Of a DNA stretch of 34,715 nt, positions 23,380-31,863 are shown one piece after another. Positions within the stretch are counted from its first letter, which is position 1. Each line of letters opens with the position of its first letter. A program made the position numbers and the translations under genes. The notes under the pieces were generated by a model. That model searched no databases. It saw nothing but the letters and a program-made list of their open reading frames with translations, and was not told where the DNA came from. The DNA is from Rhodospirillales bacterium (GTDB lineage Bacteria; Pseudomonadota; Alphaproteobacteria; Reyranellales; Reyranellaceae): contig CANIEC010000034.1 of the NCBI GenBank assembly GCA_947466085.1, forward strand, positions 1 through 34,715, given 5' to 3'.

Positions 23380-24585
23380 CTACTTCTTGATCTCGGTGAG
23401 CGCGATGCCGGAGGCGACCAACTTGTCGATCTCGGCGGCGGAGTAGCCGGCCTCCTGAAGCACGGCGCGCGTGTCGGTACCGAACTTCTTGGGCTTGGTG
23501 CGCACCTTGGGCGGGGTGCGGGAGAGCTTCACGGGATTGCCGACGTTCCGCCAGCCGTCCTTCTCCCACACCATGCCGCGATGCCTGGTGTGCGGCGCCT
23601 CCATCACGTCGGAGACCTCCAGCACGGCGGCCGACGGCACGCCGCCCCGCATCAGTTCCTGCGAGAATTCGTTGGCGTCGCGATCCTTCAGCAGCGCGCG
23701 CAGCTCGGCCTCCAGCTCGGCGCGATGGGCGACGCGCTCCTTGTTGGTCTTGAAGCGCGGATCGTCGGCGAGTTCCGGCTTGCCCAGCATCTTCGTCAGC
23801 TTGGCGAACTGCCCGTCATTGCCGGCGCCGACCACGATGTTGCGGGTCTTGGTCGGGAAGTTGGAGTAGGGCACCAGGCTCGCATGGCTGTTGCCGACGA
23901 GCTTGGGCTTGAGGCCGGCCATGAAGTAGTTCGGCGCATGCGGCTGGTGCAGTGCGATGGCGCTGTCGTAGAGCGTCGCGTCGACGAACTGGCCCTTGCC
24001 GGAACGGTTGCGCTCGTACAGCGCCATCATGATGCCGATCGTGGCGTTCATCCCGGTCGAGAGGTCGACAACCGGCACGCCGATGCGGACCTGGCCGCCC
24101 TCGGGCGAGCCGTTGACCGAGACCAGGCCAGCCGAGGCCTGCACCATGGCGTCGTAGCCCGGGAAGCCGCCCAACGGCCCGTCGGCGCCGAAGCCCGAGA
24201 CGCGGGCATGGACCAGCCGTGGGAACTTCGCAGCCAGCACGTCGTGATAGCCGATGCCCCACTTCTCCATCGTGCCGGTCTTGAAGTTGTCGATCAGTAC
24301 GTCGGCGGTTTCGAGGAGTTTCAGCAGGACCTCGCGGCCCTCCGGCTTGGAGAGGTCCAGCGCGATCGTGCGCTTGTTGCGGTTGATGCCGGCGAAGTAG
24401 GCCGAGATGCCCTCGTCGTCGAACGGAGGGCCCCAGGTGCGCGTCTCGTCACCCTGCGGCGGCTCGATCTTGATCACGTCGGCGCCGTGGTCGGCCAGCA
24501 TCTGGCCGCAGTAGGGGCCTCCCAGCACACGCGACAGGTCGATCACTTTCAGGCCCTCGAGCGCGCCCCCGCTTGCGACCGGCAT
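23380..24585 (-). CDS. CaiB/BaiF family CoA-transferase (class III)
   Basis: A 401-residue class III CoA-transferase. It opens with LEGLKVIDLSRVLGGPYCGQMLADHGADVIKIE, the family's N-terminal CoA-binding block, and includes RNKRTIALDL, DVLIDNF, SGFGADGP and the conserved PVVDLSTG with the likely catalytic Asp (D174), which becomes an acyl-anhydride/CoA-thioester in this mechanism. It moves CoA between organic acids; the donor and acceptor are not predictable. It precedes the dienoyl-CoA-reductase-like SDR by 10 bases. The divergent dienelactone-hydrolase-like gene lies 74 bases away. GAGGAG precedes the ATG. Confidence 0.93.
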   Translation of the reverse strand: MPVASGGALEGLKVIDLSRVLGGPYCGQMLADHGADVIKIEPPQGDETRTWGPPFDDEGISAYFAGINRNKRTIALDLSKPEGREVLLKLLETADVLIDNFKTGTMEKWGIGYHDVLAAKFPRLVHARVSGFGADGPLGGFPGYDAMVQASAGLVSVNGSPEGGQVRIGVPVVDLSTGMNATIGIMMALYERNRSGKGQFVDATLYDSAIALHQPHAPNYFMAGLKPKLVGNSHASLVPYSNFPTKTRNIVVGAGNDGQFAKLTKMLGKPELADDPRFKTNKERVAHRAELEAELRALLKDRDANEFSQELMRGGVPSAAVLEVSDVMEAPHTRHRGMVWEKDGWRNVGNPVKLSRTPPKVRTKPKKFGTDTRAVLQEAGYSAAEIDKLVASGIALTEIKK

Positions 24586-24659
24586 TTCGTTCCACTCCTC
24601 GGATTGAGACAGGAGGCGGGGTTATAGACCATGGGCCGGGGGCCCGGTACCGTCCGGGC

Positions 24660-25403
24660 ATGATCGAACGCGAGCTGGATATCGCCACGCAAGATGGCGC
24701 CATGAACACCTACACCGTGCGGCCCGACGATGGCGGGCCCTTGCCGGTCGTCATCATGCTGATGGATGCGCCGGGCGTGCGCGAGGGACTGCGGGAAATC
24801 TGCCGCCGGATTTCGCAGTCCGGCTACTACGTGCTGTTGCCCAATCTCTACTATCGCAGCACGCGCGAGTTCGTCTGTGGTCCGACCCGCAACCATCCCG
24901 ACGGCGAGGCCAACCTGAAGCGCATGTTCGGCCTGATGGAGACGCTCTCCAACGCCAGGGTGGCGGCCGACACCGGCGCGGTGCTCGACGTGCTGCCGAC
25001 CCTGCCCGATGCCAAGCCCGGCAAGGTCGGGCTGGTGGGCTACTGCATGAGCGGCGCTTTCGTCACGGCGGCGGCGGCGGCGCATCCCAACCGCATCGGC
25101 TGCTTCGCCTCCTACTATGGAACGCGCCTGATCACCGACAAGCCCGACTCGCCGCACCTGATGCTGGGCGACATCACGGCCGAGGGCTACTACGCCTTCG
25201 CCGAGCACGACACCTACGTGCCGCTGTCTGACGTTGCGAAGTTTGAGCGGCTGCTGGCCTCCGCGCCGTTTCCCTCGCGCGTCGAGACCGAGGCCGGCAC
25301 GCATCACGGATACGCCTTCTCCGACCGCGGCAACCTGCACGAGGCAGCCCGTGAGAAGCACTACGAACGCATGCTGGCGCTGTTTCGTCGGCACTTGAGT
25401 TAA
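24660..25403 (+). CDS. Dienelactone hydrolase family protein
   Basis: A 247-residue alpha/beta hydrolase with a cysteine nucleophile: GYCMSG (C129), an AEHDTYVP block with the Asp and THHGYAF with the His complete the Cys-Asp-His triad of carboxymethylenebutenolidase. Dienelactone hydrolase opens dienelactone in the chlorocatechol pathway, but most members outside chlorocatechol clusters have other substrates. The fold has a normal length. Start ATG 24660 is chosen over the upstream in-frame GTG/ATG that would extend into the divergent gap. No catechol genes are nearby, so the name indicates the family, not the reaction. Confidence 0.9.
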   Translation: MIERELDIATQDGAMNTYTVRPDDGGPLPVVIMLMDAPGVREGLREICRRISQSGYYVLLPNLYYRSTREFVCGPTRNHPDGEANLKRMFGLMETLSNARVAADTGAVLDVLPTLPDAKPGKVGLVGYCMSGAFVTAAAAAHPNRIGCFASYYGTRLITDKPDSPHLMLGDITAEGYYAFAEHDTYVPLSDVAKFERLLASAPFPSRVETEAGTHHGYAFSDRGNLHEAAREKHYERMLALFRRHLS

Positions 25404-25411
25404 GCGCACCA

Positions 25412-25515
25412 CCTCACCCTGAGGAGCGGCCAACGGCCGCGTCTCGAAGGGTGAGCAACAGTCTTGTCGTTGCCCATCCTTCGAGACGGCGCTGGCGCGC
25501 CTCCTCGGGATGAGG
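25412..25515. repeat. Dispersed inverted repeat of a second family
   Basis: Two ~43-base arms, 25412-25455 and 25473-25515, are inverted copies built on CCTCA-CCCTGAGGAG and CGTCTCGAAGG-TGAG. Arm 1 also contains its own hairpin at 25426-25440 (GCGGCC, AAC, GGCCGC). It lies between the dienelactone-hydrolase and alcohol-dehydrogenase genes, and its right arm touches the latter's ribosome site. Confidence 0.8.
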
Positions 25516-25517
25516 AT

Positions 25518-25524
25518 GGAGGAG
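25518..25524 (+). promoter_or_regulatory. Ribosome binding site that fixes the ADH start
   Basis: GGAGGAG sits six bases before the ATG at 25531. Two upstream in-frame ATGs (25510 and 25516) would start inside or right beside the preceding repeat and have no such site. Confidence 0.65.
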
Positions 25525-25530
25525 TTGGAC

Positions 25531-26706
25531 ATGCTGAACGGCATCCACGGACATCAGGACATCGAGCGCGTGATCTACGGCAAGCCGGCGGGCGTCGCGT
25601 TGCGCGCCGAGGCCGAGCGGCTGGGGGCGAAGAAGGTTTTCATCACGACGTCGAAGTCGGTGGCGCAGAGCGCGTTGCTGGCATCCGTGATCGACGATCT
25701 CGGCGACCTGCACGCCGGCACCTATGCCGGCATAACGGCGCACTCGCCGCGGCCCTGCGTCGTCGAGGGTGCCGCGATGGCGCGCGCAGCCGGCGCCGAC
25801 CTGATCGTGGCGGTGGGGGGCGGCTCGGTGATCGATGCCACCAAGACCATCCTGATCGCGCTGTGGCAGAACGTGACGGCGGTCGACGAACTCGACGCCT
25901 ACCGCGCGGGCAAGCCCAAGGAAGGCGCCGCACCGCCGTCCGAAGCCATCCGGCCGCCGGTCGACGCGATCCGCATGATCGCCGTGCCCACGACCCTGTC
26001 GGCCGCCGAGTTCAATGCCTATGCCGGCATCTCCGACCCGCGCAAGGGCATCAAGGAGAGCTTCGGCCATCGCCTGATCGTGCCGCGTGTCATCGTGCTC
26101 GATCCCGCAGCCACCCTGGCGACACCGATGGACCTCATGCTCTCGACCGGCCTGAAGGCCGTCGACCATGCGGTCGAGCGGCTGTGTTCGCAGCAGGCGC
26201 ATCCCTTTGTGCTGGGCACCGCCACCGAAGCGCTGAAGCTGCTCGCCCGCGCCCTGCCGGCGCACAAGGCGAACCCGGACGACATGGCGACCCGGCTCGA
26301 TCTGCAGTTCGGCATGTGGCTGTCGATCGGCGCCGGAACTTCCGGCGTCGGCGTGGGCGCGAGCCACGGGATCGGCCATGTGCTGGGCGCCGCCTGCCAC
26401 GTGCCGCACGGCCATACGTCCTGCGTGATGCTGCCGTCGGTGCTGCGCTGGAACCTGCCGGCCAATGCCGGGCGGCAGAAGCGGGTGGGCGAGGCCTTCG
26501 GACAGCCCGGCGCCGCGGCGGGAGACCTGGTGGAAGGGCTGGTGAAGTCCCTCGGCCTGCCGGGACGTCTCTCCGAGGTCGGCGTCGGCAAGGACCGTTT
26601 CCGCGAGATCGCCGAGAAGTCGATGCACGACCGGGCGGTGCTCAACAATCCGCGTCCCATCAAGGGGCCGGAGCAGGTCATGGAGATTCTCGAACTCGCG
26701 GCGTGA
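25531..26706 (+). CDS. Iron-type alcohol dehydrogenase (maleylacetate reductase-like)
   Basis: A 391-residue group III dehydrogenase. The NAD(P)-binding GGGSVID segment lies near residue 96 and the metal ligands are in DHAVERL near 212 and SHGIGHVLGAACHVPHG near 278-293. It reduces aldehydes or a keto acid such as maleylacetate; the closest named group is not certain. The start at 25531 is decided by the GGAGGAG site. It follows the dienelactone-hydrolase-like gene with a repeat between, a combination seen in chloroaromatic catabolism (hydrolase then maleylacetate reductase), though the spacing shows no direct operon and no catechol dioxygenase is present. Confidence 0.9.
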   Translation: MLNGIHGHQDIERVIYGKPAGVALRAEAERLGAKKVFITTSKSVAQSALLASVIDDLGDLHAGTYAGITAHSPRPCVVEGAAMARAAGADLIVAVGGGSVIDATKTILIALWQNVTAVDELDAYRAGKPKEGAAPPSEAIRPPVDAIRMIAVPTTLSAAEFNAYAGISDPRKGIKESFGHRLIVPRVIVLDPAATLATPMDLMLSTGLKAVDHAVERLCSQQAHPFVLGTATEALKLLARALPAHKANPDDMATRLDLQFGMWLSIGAGTSGVGVGASHGIGHVLGAACHVPHGHTSCVMLPSVLRWNLPANAGRQKRVGEAFGQPGAAAGDLVEGLVKSLGLPGRLSEVGVGKDRFREIAEKSMHDRAVLNNPRPIKGPEQVMEILELAA

Positions 26707-26808
26707 GGATCGACATGACCCCATGAATTCTTCTCGTGAGCCCGAGGGGTGTTAAGCGGCTAAAGCCACACGACCTAAAGGGAGCAAACGCAAGTCACGG
26801 GTGAAACC

Positions 26809-27663
26809 ATGGTCGATGTTCGAACCGCCGAATCTGCCGTCACGCGGCCGCCGCTCGCCGGGTGGGTCGATGCGCCGGTGAACTACCTCGCCGATCTCAG
26901 CATCAAGCCGGTGACCTACAATCCACCGCACGGCACGGGGCTGCCGCGCCGGGACGGCAACTATCGGGACTTCACGGTCCGCGTCCACGATGCCCGTCCG
27001 ATCGCGCGCGATCTCTCGCTCGACCGGCAGGCCTTCATCCTGACCCACCACGACACCGAGGTGCGTGATTTTTATGACGAAGCGGAGGTGCGAACGAAGT
27101 ACCACGCCGAGGTCGAGGCGCTGATCAAGCGGGAGACCGGCGCGTCGAAGGTGGTGGTGTTCGACCATACGGTCCGCACGGCCGATCGCGCCGTCCAGCG
27201 CGGTCTACGCACGCCGGTGCGGAGCGTCCATTGCGACTACACGGAGAAGTCGGGGCCACAGCGCGTGCGCGACCTGCTGCCGGCGGAGGAGGCTGAGCAG
27301 CGCCTCAGGAAGCGCTTCGCCGAATTCAACGTCTGGCGCAACATCGCGCACGAGCCCGTCGAGATGACGCCGCTGGGCCTCGTCGATTCCGAAAGCCTTG
27401 CGCCCCGCGATCTCGCGGTCTGCGACATCGTCTATGCCGACCGCACCGGCGAGATCTACCAGGGCGTCTACAACGCCGATCACCGCTGGTTCTATTTCCC
27501 GAAGATGACGCGGGACGAGGCGATCCTGATCAAGTGCTACGACTCGCTGGAGGACGGCCGTGCGCGCTTCTCGCTGCACTCCGCCTTCGACGATCCGACT
27601 TCGCCGGCCAATCCACGGCCGCGGCAGAGCATCGAGGCGCGCGCCTTCGCGTTTTTCGACTAA
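26809..27663 (+). CDS. CmcJ/NvfI family oxidoreductase
   Basis: A 284-residue protein of the CmcJ/NvfI family. Visible family blocks are KVVVFDHTVR, VHCDYTEKSGPQRVRDLL, FNVWRNI, DHRWFYFPKMTRDEAILIKCYDS, and SLHSAFDDP followed by a final IEARAFAF. HCD (H-x-D) with the later HRW could be the Fe(II) facial triad of an alpha-ketoglutarate-type dioxygenase; CmcJ acts in cephamycin C biosynthesis and NvfI is a fungal Fe/2OG oxygenase. Substrate here is unknown. It is a single gene between the alcohol dehydrogenase (102 bases upstream) and a convergent esterase, so no cluster identifies the substrate. Confidence 0.85.
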   Translation: MVDVRTAESAVTRPPLAGWVDAPVNYLADLSIKPVTYNPPHGTGLPRRDGNYRDFTVRVHDARPIARDLSLDRQAFILTHHDTEVRDFYDEAEVRTKYHAEVEALIKRETGASKVVVFDHTVRTADRAVQRGLRTPVRSVHCDYTEKSGPQRVRDLLPAEEAEQRLRKRFAEFNVWRNIAHEPVEMTPLGLVDSESLAPRDLAVCDIVYADRTGEIYQGVYNADHRWFYFPKMTRDEAILIKCYDSLEDGRARFSLHSAFDDPTSPANPRPRQSIEARAFAFFD

Positions 27664-27664
27664 G

Positions 27665-27718
27665 GCGCGTTCACACGCGCTGGCGGGCGGCAGCGCCTTC
27701 TGAGGCGCGAGAGCCCGC
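27665..27718. terminator. Two hairpins between convergent genes
   Basis: A perfect 6-bp stem at 27665-27680 (GCGCGT, TCAC, ACGCGC) is followed by a nested stem-loop at 27683-27718, with outer arms 27683-27688/27713-27718 and inner arms 27693-27698/27703-27708. They fill most of the 74-base gap between the oxygenase-like and esterase genes. No U-tract. Confidence 0.45.
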
Positions 27719-27737
27719 ACGGTTCCAATTGCGCACG

Positions 27738-28457
27738 CTAACTTTGTGCGATCGTCTCCAGATGCTCGACCAGCTCTTCGGGATTGCTGAAGAACGGCGA
27801 GTGCCCGCTTTCCAGCCGCAGCACCTTGCACGGGGTCGTCTTCGCCATCGTGCGCTGCAGGGCGATGCGGATCGCGTTGTCGTGGGTGCACTCGACGTAC
27901 CAGCGCGGCACAGAGCCGAAGCGCTCCTCTGTGAGGGTCAGCGGCGTCGTCGAGATGGCGAGCGGCTGGGGCCGGAGCCGTTCCATCGCCTTGTAGCGAT
28001 CCTCCGGCGAGACGTCGGCATAGAACAGGCTGGGCAGCTTGTCGCGCGCGAAGGTGTAGGTCTTGCCGTCGGGGCTGACCTGCCGGGACAGCCGGAACAT
28101 CGCGTCCGGCTCCAGCGCCGTCATGTCCCTGCCGCTCTTGCCCGAGGTCGGCAGCAGGGCGCAGACATAGACAAGCGCCTTGATCTTGCGCCGCCGCGCT
28201 TCCGCGAGCTGGCTGATCGTGACGCCACCCAACGAGTGACCGACCAGGATGACCTGGTCCTCCATCTTGTCGAGGAGACGGGCGAGTTTCTCGACATTGT
28301 CGGCGAGGGTGACGTTGGCGGGTGGTGTCTGGTCGTTGCCGAGACCCGGCAGGTCGGGCGCACAGACCTTGTGCCCGGCCGCTTCCAGCAAGGGCACCAC
28401 CTTCTCCCAGCACCAGCCGCCGGTGCAGGCGCCATGGACCAACAGGAACGTCGCCAC
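27738..28457 (-). CDS. Alpha/beta hydrolase, MES/hydroxynitrile-lyase-like esterase
   Basis: A 239-residue alpha/beta hydrolase. It opens with FLLVHGACTGGWCW, an oxyanion segment, followed by APDLPGLG and the nucleophile elbow GHSLGG (S75). The late LESGHSPFFSNPEELVE gives the His, and THDNAI the acid position. This pattern is that of the plant MES and hydroxynitrile-lyase relatives, in bacteria mostly small esterases with unknown natural substrates. Three bases separate it from the upstream HSDL2-like SDR, with which it is co-transcribed. There is no signal peptide. Confidence 0.88.
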   Translation of the reverse strand: MATFLLVHGACTGGWCWEKVVPLLEAAGHKVCAPDLPGLGNDQTPPANVTLADNVEKLARLLDKMEDQVILVGHSLGGVTISQLAEARRRKIKALVYVCALLPTSGKSGRDMTALEPDAMFRLSRQVSPDGKTYTFARDKLPSLFYADVSPEDRYKAMERLRPQPLAISTTPLTLTEERFGSVPRWYVECTHDNAIRIALQRTMAKTTPCKVLRLESGHSPFFSNPEELVEHLETIAQS

Positions 28458-28460
28458 GCG

Positions 28461-29315
28461 CTAGGCCTTTCCGACGACTGTGCGGGCGCCGGGGGTGGGC
28501 ACGAAGAAGTCGGGCATCAGCGACGTGCCGGGCGAGACGGCGTACTGGTCGAAATCGGTGACGCCCTCAGCGGCCAGCACCTCGTCGTCGATGAAGAAGT
28601 TGCCGGTGCAGCCCCGCGCTGGCCGGCTGAAGATCGCATGGGCGGCATCGGCCATGATCTCGGGCTTGCGGCACTGCTTCATGCCTTCGACGCCGCCCAG
28701 GATGTTCTGGATCGCGGCGGTGGCGATGGCGGTGCGCGGCCACAGGCAGTTGAAGGCCAGGCCCTTGTCACGGAATTCCTCGGCCATCGACCAGGCGAAG
28801 ACCGACATGCCGTACTTGGCGAGCGTGTAGGCCGCGTGATTGGCGAACCACTTCACGTCGAAGTCGAGCGGCGGCGACAGGTTCAGCACGTGCGGGTTGG
28901 CAGCCTTCAGGAGGTGCGGGATGCACTTCTGCGAGACCATGAAGGTGCCGCGCGCGTTGATCTGGTGCATCAGGTCGTAGCGCTTCATCGGTGTGGCCAG
29001 CGTGCCGGTCAGGCTGATGGCGCTGGCATTGTTCACCAGGATGTCGATGCCGCCGAACTTCGCGACCGTCTCGGCCACGGCCTTGTCCACGCTCTGCTCG
29101 TCGCGGATGTCGCAGGCGAGCGGCAGCGCCTTGCCTCCGGCCTTTTCGATCTCCTCCGCCGCGGTGAAGATCGTGCCGGGCAGGCGCGGGTCAGGCGTCA
29201 CCGTCTTCGCGGCGATGGCGATGTTGGCGCCGTCGCGCGCGGCTCGCAGCGCGATGGCCAGTCCGATGCCCCGGCTTCCGCCGGTCACGAACAGGGTTTT
29301 GCTAGCCAAGCTCAT
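28461..29315 (-). CDS. SDR, HSDL2-like
   Basis: A 284-residue SDR of the HSDL2 (hydroxysteroid dehydrogenase-like 2) type. TGGSRGIG starts the cofactor loop, AAKT lies where NADP preference is set, then PGTIFTAAEEIEKAGGKALP, NNASAI, LNLSPPL and YTLAKYGMS. The last supplies Tyr and Lys. LSPPL replaces the usual ISS, as in HSDL2. Mammalian HSDL2 is peroxisomal with an additional SCP-2 domain, absent here. It probably acts on a fatty-acyl or steroid-like substrate; no direct evidence. First in a two-gene run with the esterase (3-base gap). Confidence 0.9.
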   Translation of the reverse strand: MSLASKTLFVTGGSRGIGLAIALRAARDGANIAIAAKTVTPDPRLPGTIFTAAEEIEKAGGKALPLACDIRDEQSVDKAVAETVAKFGGIDILVNNASAISLTGTLATPMKRYDLMHQINARGTFMVSQKCIPHLLKAANPHVLNLSPPLDFDVKWFANHAAYTLAKYGMSVFAWSMAEEFRDKGLAFNCLWPRTAIATAAIQNILGGVEGMKQCRKPEIMADAAHAIFSRPARGCTGNFFIDDEVLAAEGVTDFDQYAVSPGTSLMPDFFVPTPGARTVVGKA

Positions 29316-29396
29316 GGCGTCCCCAAGAAATCTTCGGGCTCTATAGCCGGGGCGGGGTAGCGGCGGCTAGTGTTGCGGCACTCAAGGGAGGCATGC

Positions 29397-30839
29397 ATGA
29401 ATCCGTGCTTCGAAACGGCGACGCGACTTGCACGCGCGATACGAAACGGGCGTTTGAGTTCGGTCGAGGCGACCAAGGCGCATCTCGATCGGATCGCGCG
29501 CGTGAACGGGCCGCTCAAGGCTCTTGTTTTGGTCGACGAGGCGGGCGCCCTGAAGACCGCCCGCGCCGCCGATCGTGCGCGCGGCACAGGGAAGGACCTC
29601 CCCGTGCTGCACGGCGTGCCGATCACCATCAAGGAAGCATTCGACGTCGCCGGCTTGAAGACGACTTCCAGTCATCCGCCGCTCGCGGACAACGTCGCCC
29701 GGGAAGATGCGAGCCTCGTCGCGCGGTTGCGGGCGGCGGGTGCCGTCATCCTGGGCAAGACCAATGTGCCCGAACTCTGCGCAGACTTTCAGACGGACAG
29801 CCCGATCTTCGGCACGACGATCAATCCCTGGGACGAACGCCGCACGGCGGGTGGCTCGACGGGCGGGGGCGGTGTTGCGGTGGCAGCCCGCCTGTCGCCG
29901 CTGGAGCTGGGCAGCGACATCGGCGGTTCGGTGCGCAATCCCGCGCACTACAACGGCATCTTCTCGCTGAAGCCGACCGAATGGCGGGTTCCGAGCCGCG
30001 GCCACGTGCCGGATCTTCCAGGCGCGACGCGGAGCACCCGCTACATGGGGACGTTCGGGCCGCTGGCACGCTCGGTCGACGATCTCGAGCTGGCCCTGCG
30101 CATCATCGCAGGACCCGATGGCCACGAGGTTGAGGCGGCGCCCGTGCCGCTGGGGCCTACGCCCAAGCTCATGGCCAAGGGCCTGCGCATCGCCGTCCTG
30201 ACGAGTAATCCGCTGGTGGAGGTTTCCGCCGACACCGCGTCGGTCGTCGAGGCAACGGCGAAGCTGCTGTCGAAGGCTGGCGCCCGCGTGAAGCATGCCC
30301 AGCCCGAGCATATGGACTGGCAGCAGGGCTGGGACGACTGGTCGGACCTGTTCCAGTACATGATCCAGAGCGAAAAGCCGCTCGCCGAGCGCGAGCGGCT
30401 TTTCGAAAGGCTGGAGTCACCCGATCCGACGAGGCGATCGGTCGCTCGCGCTGCGCGTCTCAGCATGGCCCAGTTCTTCGCTGTGCTCGACCGGCGCGAC
30501 CGCATTGTGCGTCAGTGCGAGACGTTCCTCGACGACTACGACGCCTGGCTGATGCCGGTGATGCCGGATGCGGCTTTCGTCCGGCAGTCGCAGAAACTGC
30601 CGCTCCGCATCGACGGGGTGGACCATCCCTATTTCTTCGCCGGCACCGCGTACAACTTCCTGGCCAACCTGACGGGCCAACCGTCGATCGTCCTGCCCTG
30701 CGGCTTCTCGAAGGAGGGGCTGCCGATCGGCCTGCAACTCACCGGCAAGCGCTGGGGCGAAGCGAAGCTGCTCGGTGTCGCGAAGGTGCTGGAGAAGCTC
30801 CTGCCGCCGTGTCCCGTGCCGCCCTCCTTCGCGTCTTGA
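29397..30839 (+). CDS. Amidase (amidase signature family)
   Basis: A 480-residue amidase signature enzyme that hydrolyses an amide to acid and ammonia. The catalytic Lys lies in TIKEAFD; the cis-Ser/nucleophile pair lies in AGGSTGGGG and SDIGGSVRNPA. The usual GGSSGG has Thr at its second Ser, which is not the catalytic residue in FAAH numbering, so activity is likely retained. The C-terminal half holds LPCGFSKEGLPIGLQLTG, typical of the family. The start at ATG 29397 follows AAGGGAGG; the ATG at 29370 lacks a site. It is divergent from the HSDL2-like gene and converges with the Bug protein. Substrate unknown. Confidence 0.91.
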   Translation: MNPCFETATRLARAIRNGRLSSVEATKAHLDRIARVNGPLKALVLVDEAGALKTARAADRARGTGKDLPVLHGVPITIKEAFDVAGLKTTSSHPPLADNVAREDASLVARLRAAGAVILGKTNVPELCADFQTDSPIFGTTINPWDERRTAGGSTGGGGVAVAARLSPLELGSDIGGSVRNPAHYNGIFSLKPTEWRVPSRGHVPDLPGATRSTRYMGTFGPLARSVDDLELALRIIAGPDGHEVEAAPVPLGPTPKLMAKGLRIAVLTSNPLVEVSADTASVVEATAKLLSKAGARVKHAQPEHMDWQQGWDDWSDLFQYMIQSEKPLAERERLFERLESPDPTRRSVARAARLSMAQFFAVLDRRDRIVRQCETFLDDYDAWLMPVMPDAAFVRQSQKLPLRIDGVDHPYFFAGTAYNFLANLTGQPSIVLPCGFSKEGLPIGLQLTGKRWGEAKLLGVAKVLEKLLPPCPVPPSFAS

Positions 30840-30848
30840 GGGGGCGGA

Positions 30849-31820
30849 TCACTCCACCTTCACGCCGGCCTTGTCGATGATCGGCTTCCATTTGGCGAAT
30901 TCCGCTTTCTGGTAGGCGCCGAACGCGTCCGACTTCATCTGTTCGGGCGTCGGGATGTCCTGGCCGAGATTCTCGAGCTTGCTGCGGATTTCCGGATCCT
31001 GCAGGGCTTTGACCGCGGCGGCGTTGAGCTTGTCGATGATGTCCTTGGGCGTTCCCTTGGGCGCCCACAAACCGTGCCAGATCGCGACCTCGATGCCGGG
31101 AAAGCCGGCCTCAGCGGTGGTCGGGATGTCCGGCGCCGCGGCGGTGCGCTGCTTGGCGGTGACGGCGTAGACCTTGAGCTTGCCGGCGCGGATGTGCGGC
31201 AGCGAGTTCGACGACTGATCGATCATGACTTGGATCTGGTTGGCGATGAGGTCCTGCACGGCGGGGCCGGTGCCGCGATAGGGCACGAGCTGGTAGTTGG
31301 TGCCGGTCACCGCGAAGAAGGCCAGCGCGCCGATATGCGAGCCCGAGCCCAGGCCGGCCGTGCCGCCCGAGATCTTGTCGGCGTTGGCCTTGAGGTAAGC
31401 GACCAGCTCCTTGAGGTCCTTGGCCGGCACCTGGTTCGAGGTCACGACCAGTAGCGGGTTGGAGGGCAGGAGTGCGATCGGCTCGAGGTCGTTGATAAGA
31501 TCGTAGTTCAGGTTCTTGTAGATCGCGCCGTTCACCACGTTGGTGCCGAGATGGCCGATGCCGATCGTGTAGCCGTCGGGCGTGGAGCGGGCGAGCTTGC
31601 CCATGGCGATCGATCCAGCCGCTCCGGTGACGTTGTCGATGATGAACTGCTGGCCCAGCTCCTTGGCCATGCGCTCGCCGACGATTCGCGCCATCACGTC
31701 GGTCGGGCCGCCGGCCGCAAAGGGGACGATCAGGCTGATGGGCTTGTTTGGATAGGTCTGGCCGAAGGCAGGCCCGGCCGCCGCGACCGCCAGCAGGGCG
31801 AGCGCAACTCTACGCAGCAT
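30849..31820 (-). CDS. Bug-family (TTT) solute-binding protein
   Basis: A complete 323-residue periplasmic binding protein. A signal peptide with LRRVALALLAVAAAG ends near AFG, then YPNKPISLIVPFAAGGPTDVMAR, STPDGYTIGIG, VPYRGTGPAVQDL and LPHIRAGKLKVYAVT follow. The family binds dicarboxylates, citrate, aromatic acids or amides. GGGAGG precedes the ATG. It is the last gene of the minus-strand run after the carboxylase subunit (43 bases), so its ligand may feed the acyl-CoA pathway. Of the three Bug proteins here, it shares the most with the fragment at 1-482. TctA and TctB are not in the window. Confidence 0.93.
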   Translation of the reverse strand: MLRRVALALLAVAAAGPAFGQTYPNKPISLIVPFAAGGPTDVMARIVGERMAKELGQQFIIDNVTGAAGSIAMGKLARSTPDGYTIGIGHLGTNVVNGAIYKNLNYDLINDLEPIALLPSNPLLVVTSNQVPAKDLKELVAYLKANADKISGGTAGLGSGSHIGALAFFAVTGTNYQLVPYRGTGPAVQDLIANQIQVMIDQSSNSLPHIRAGKLKVYAVTAKQRTAAAPDIPTTAEAGFPGIEVAIWHGLWAPKGTPKDIIDKLNAAAVKALQDPEIRSKLENLGQDIPTPEQMKSDAFGAYQKAEFAKWKPIIDKAGVKVE

Positions 31821-31863
31821 GGTAAATCCTCCCTGAAATTCTCTTGTTGGGAGGAGATTAGCG

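Noticed and set aside
24660..26706. Complete chlorocatechol cluster
   Set aside because: No dioxygenase or cycloisomerase is present, so only a family-level reading is justified.
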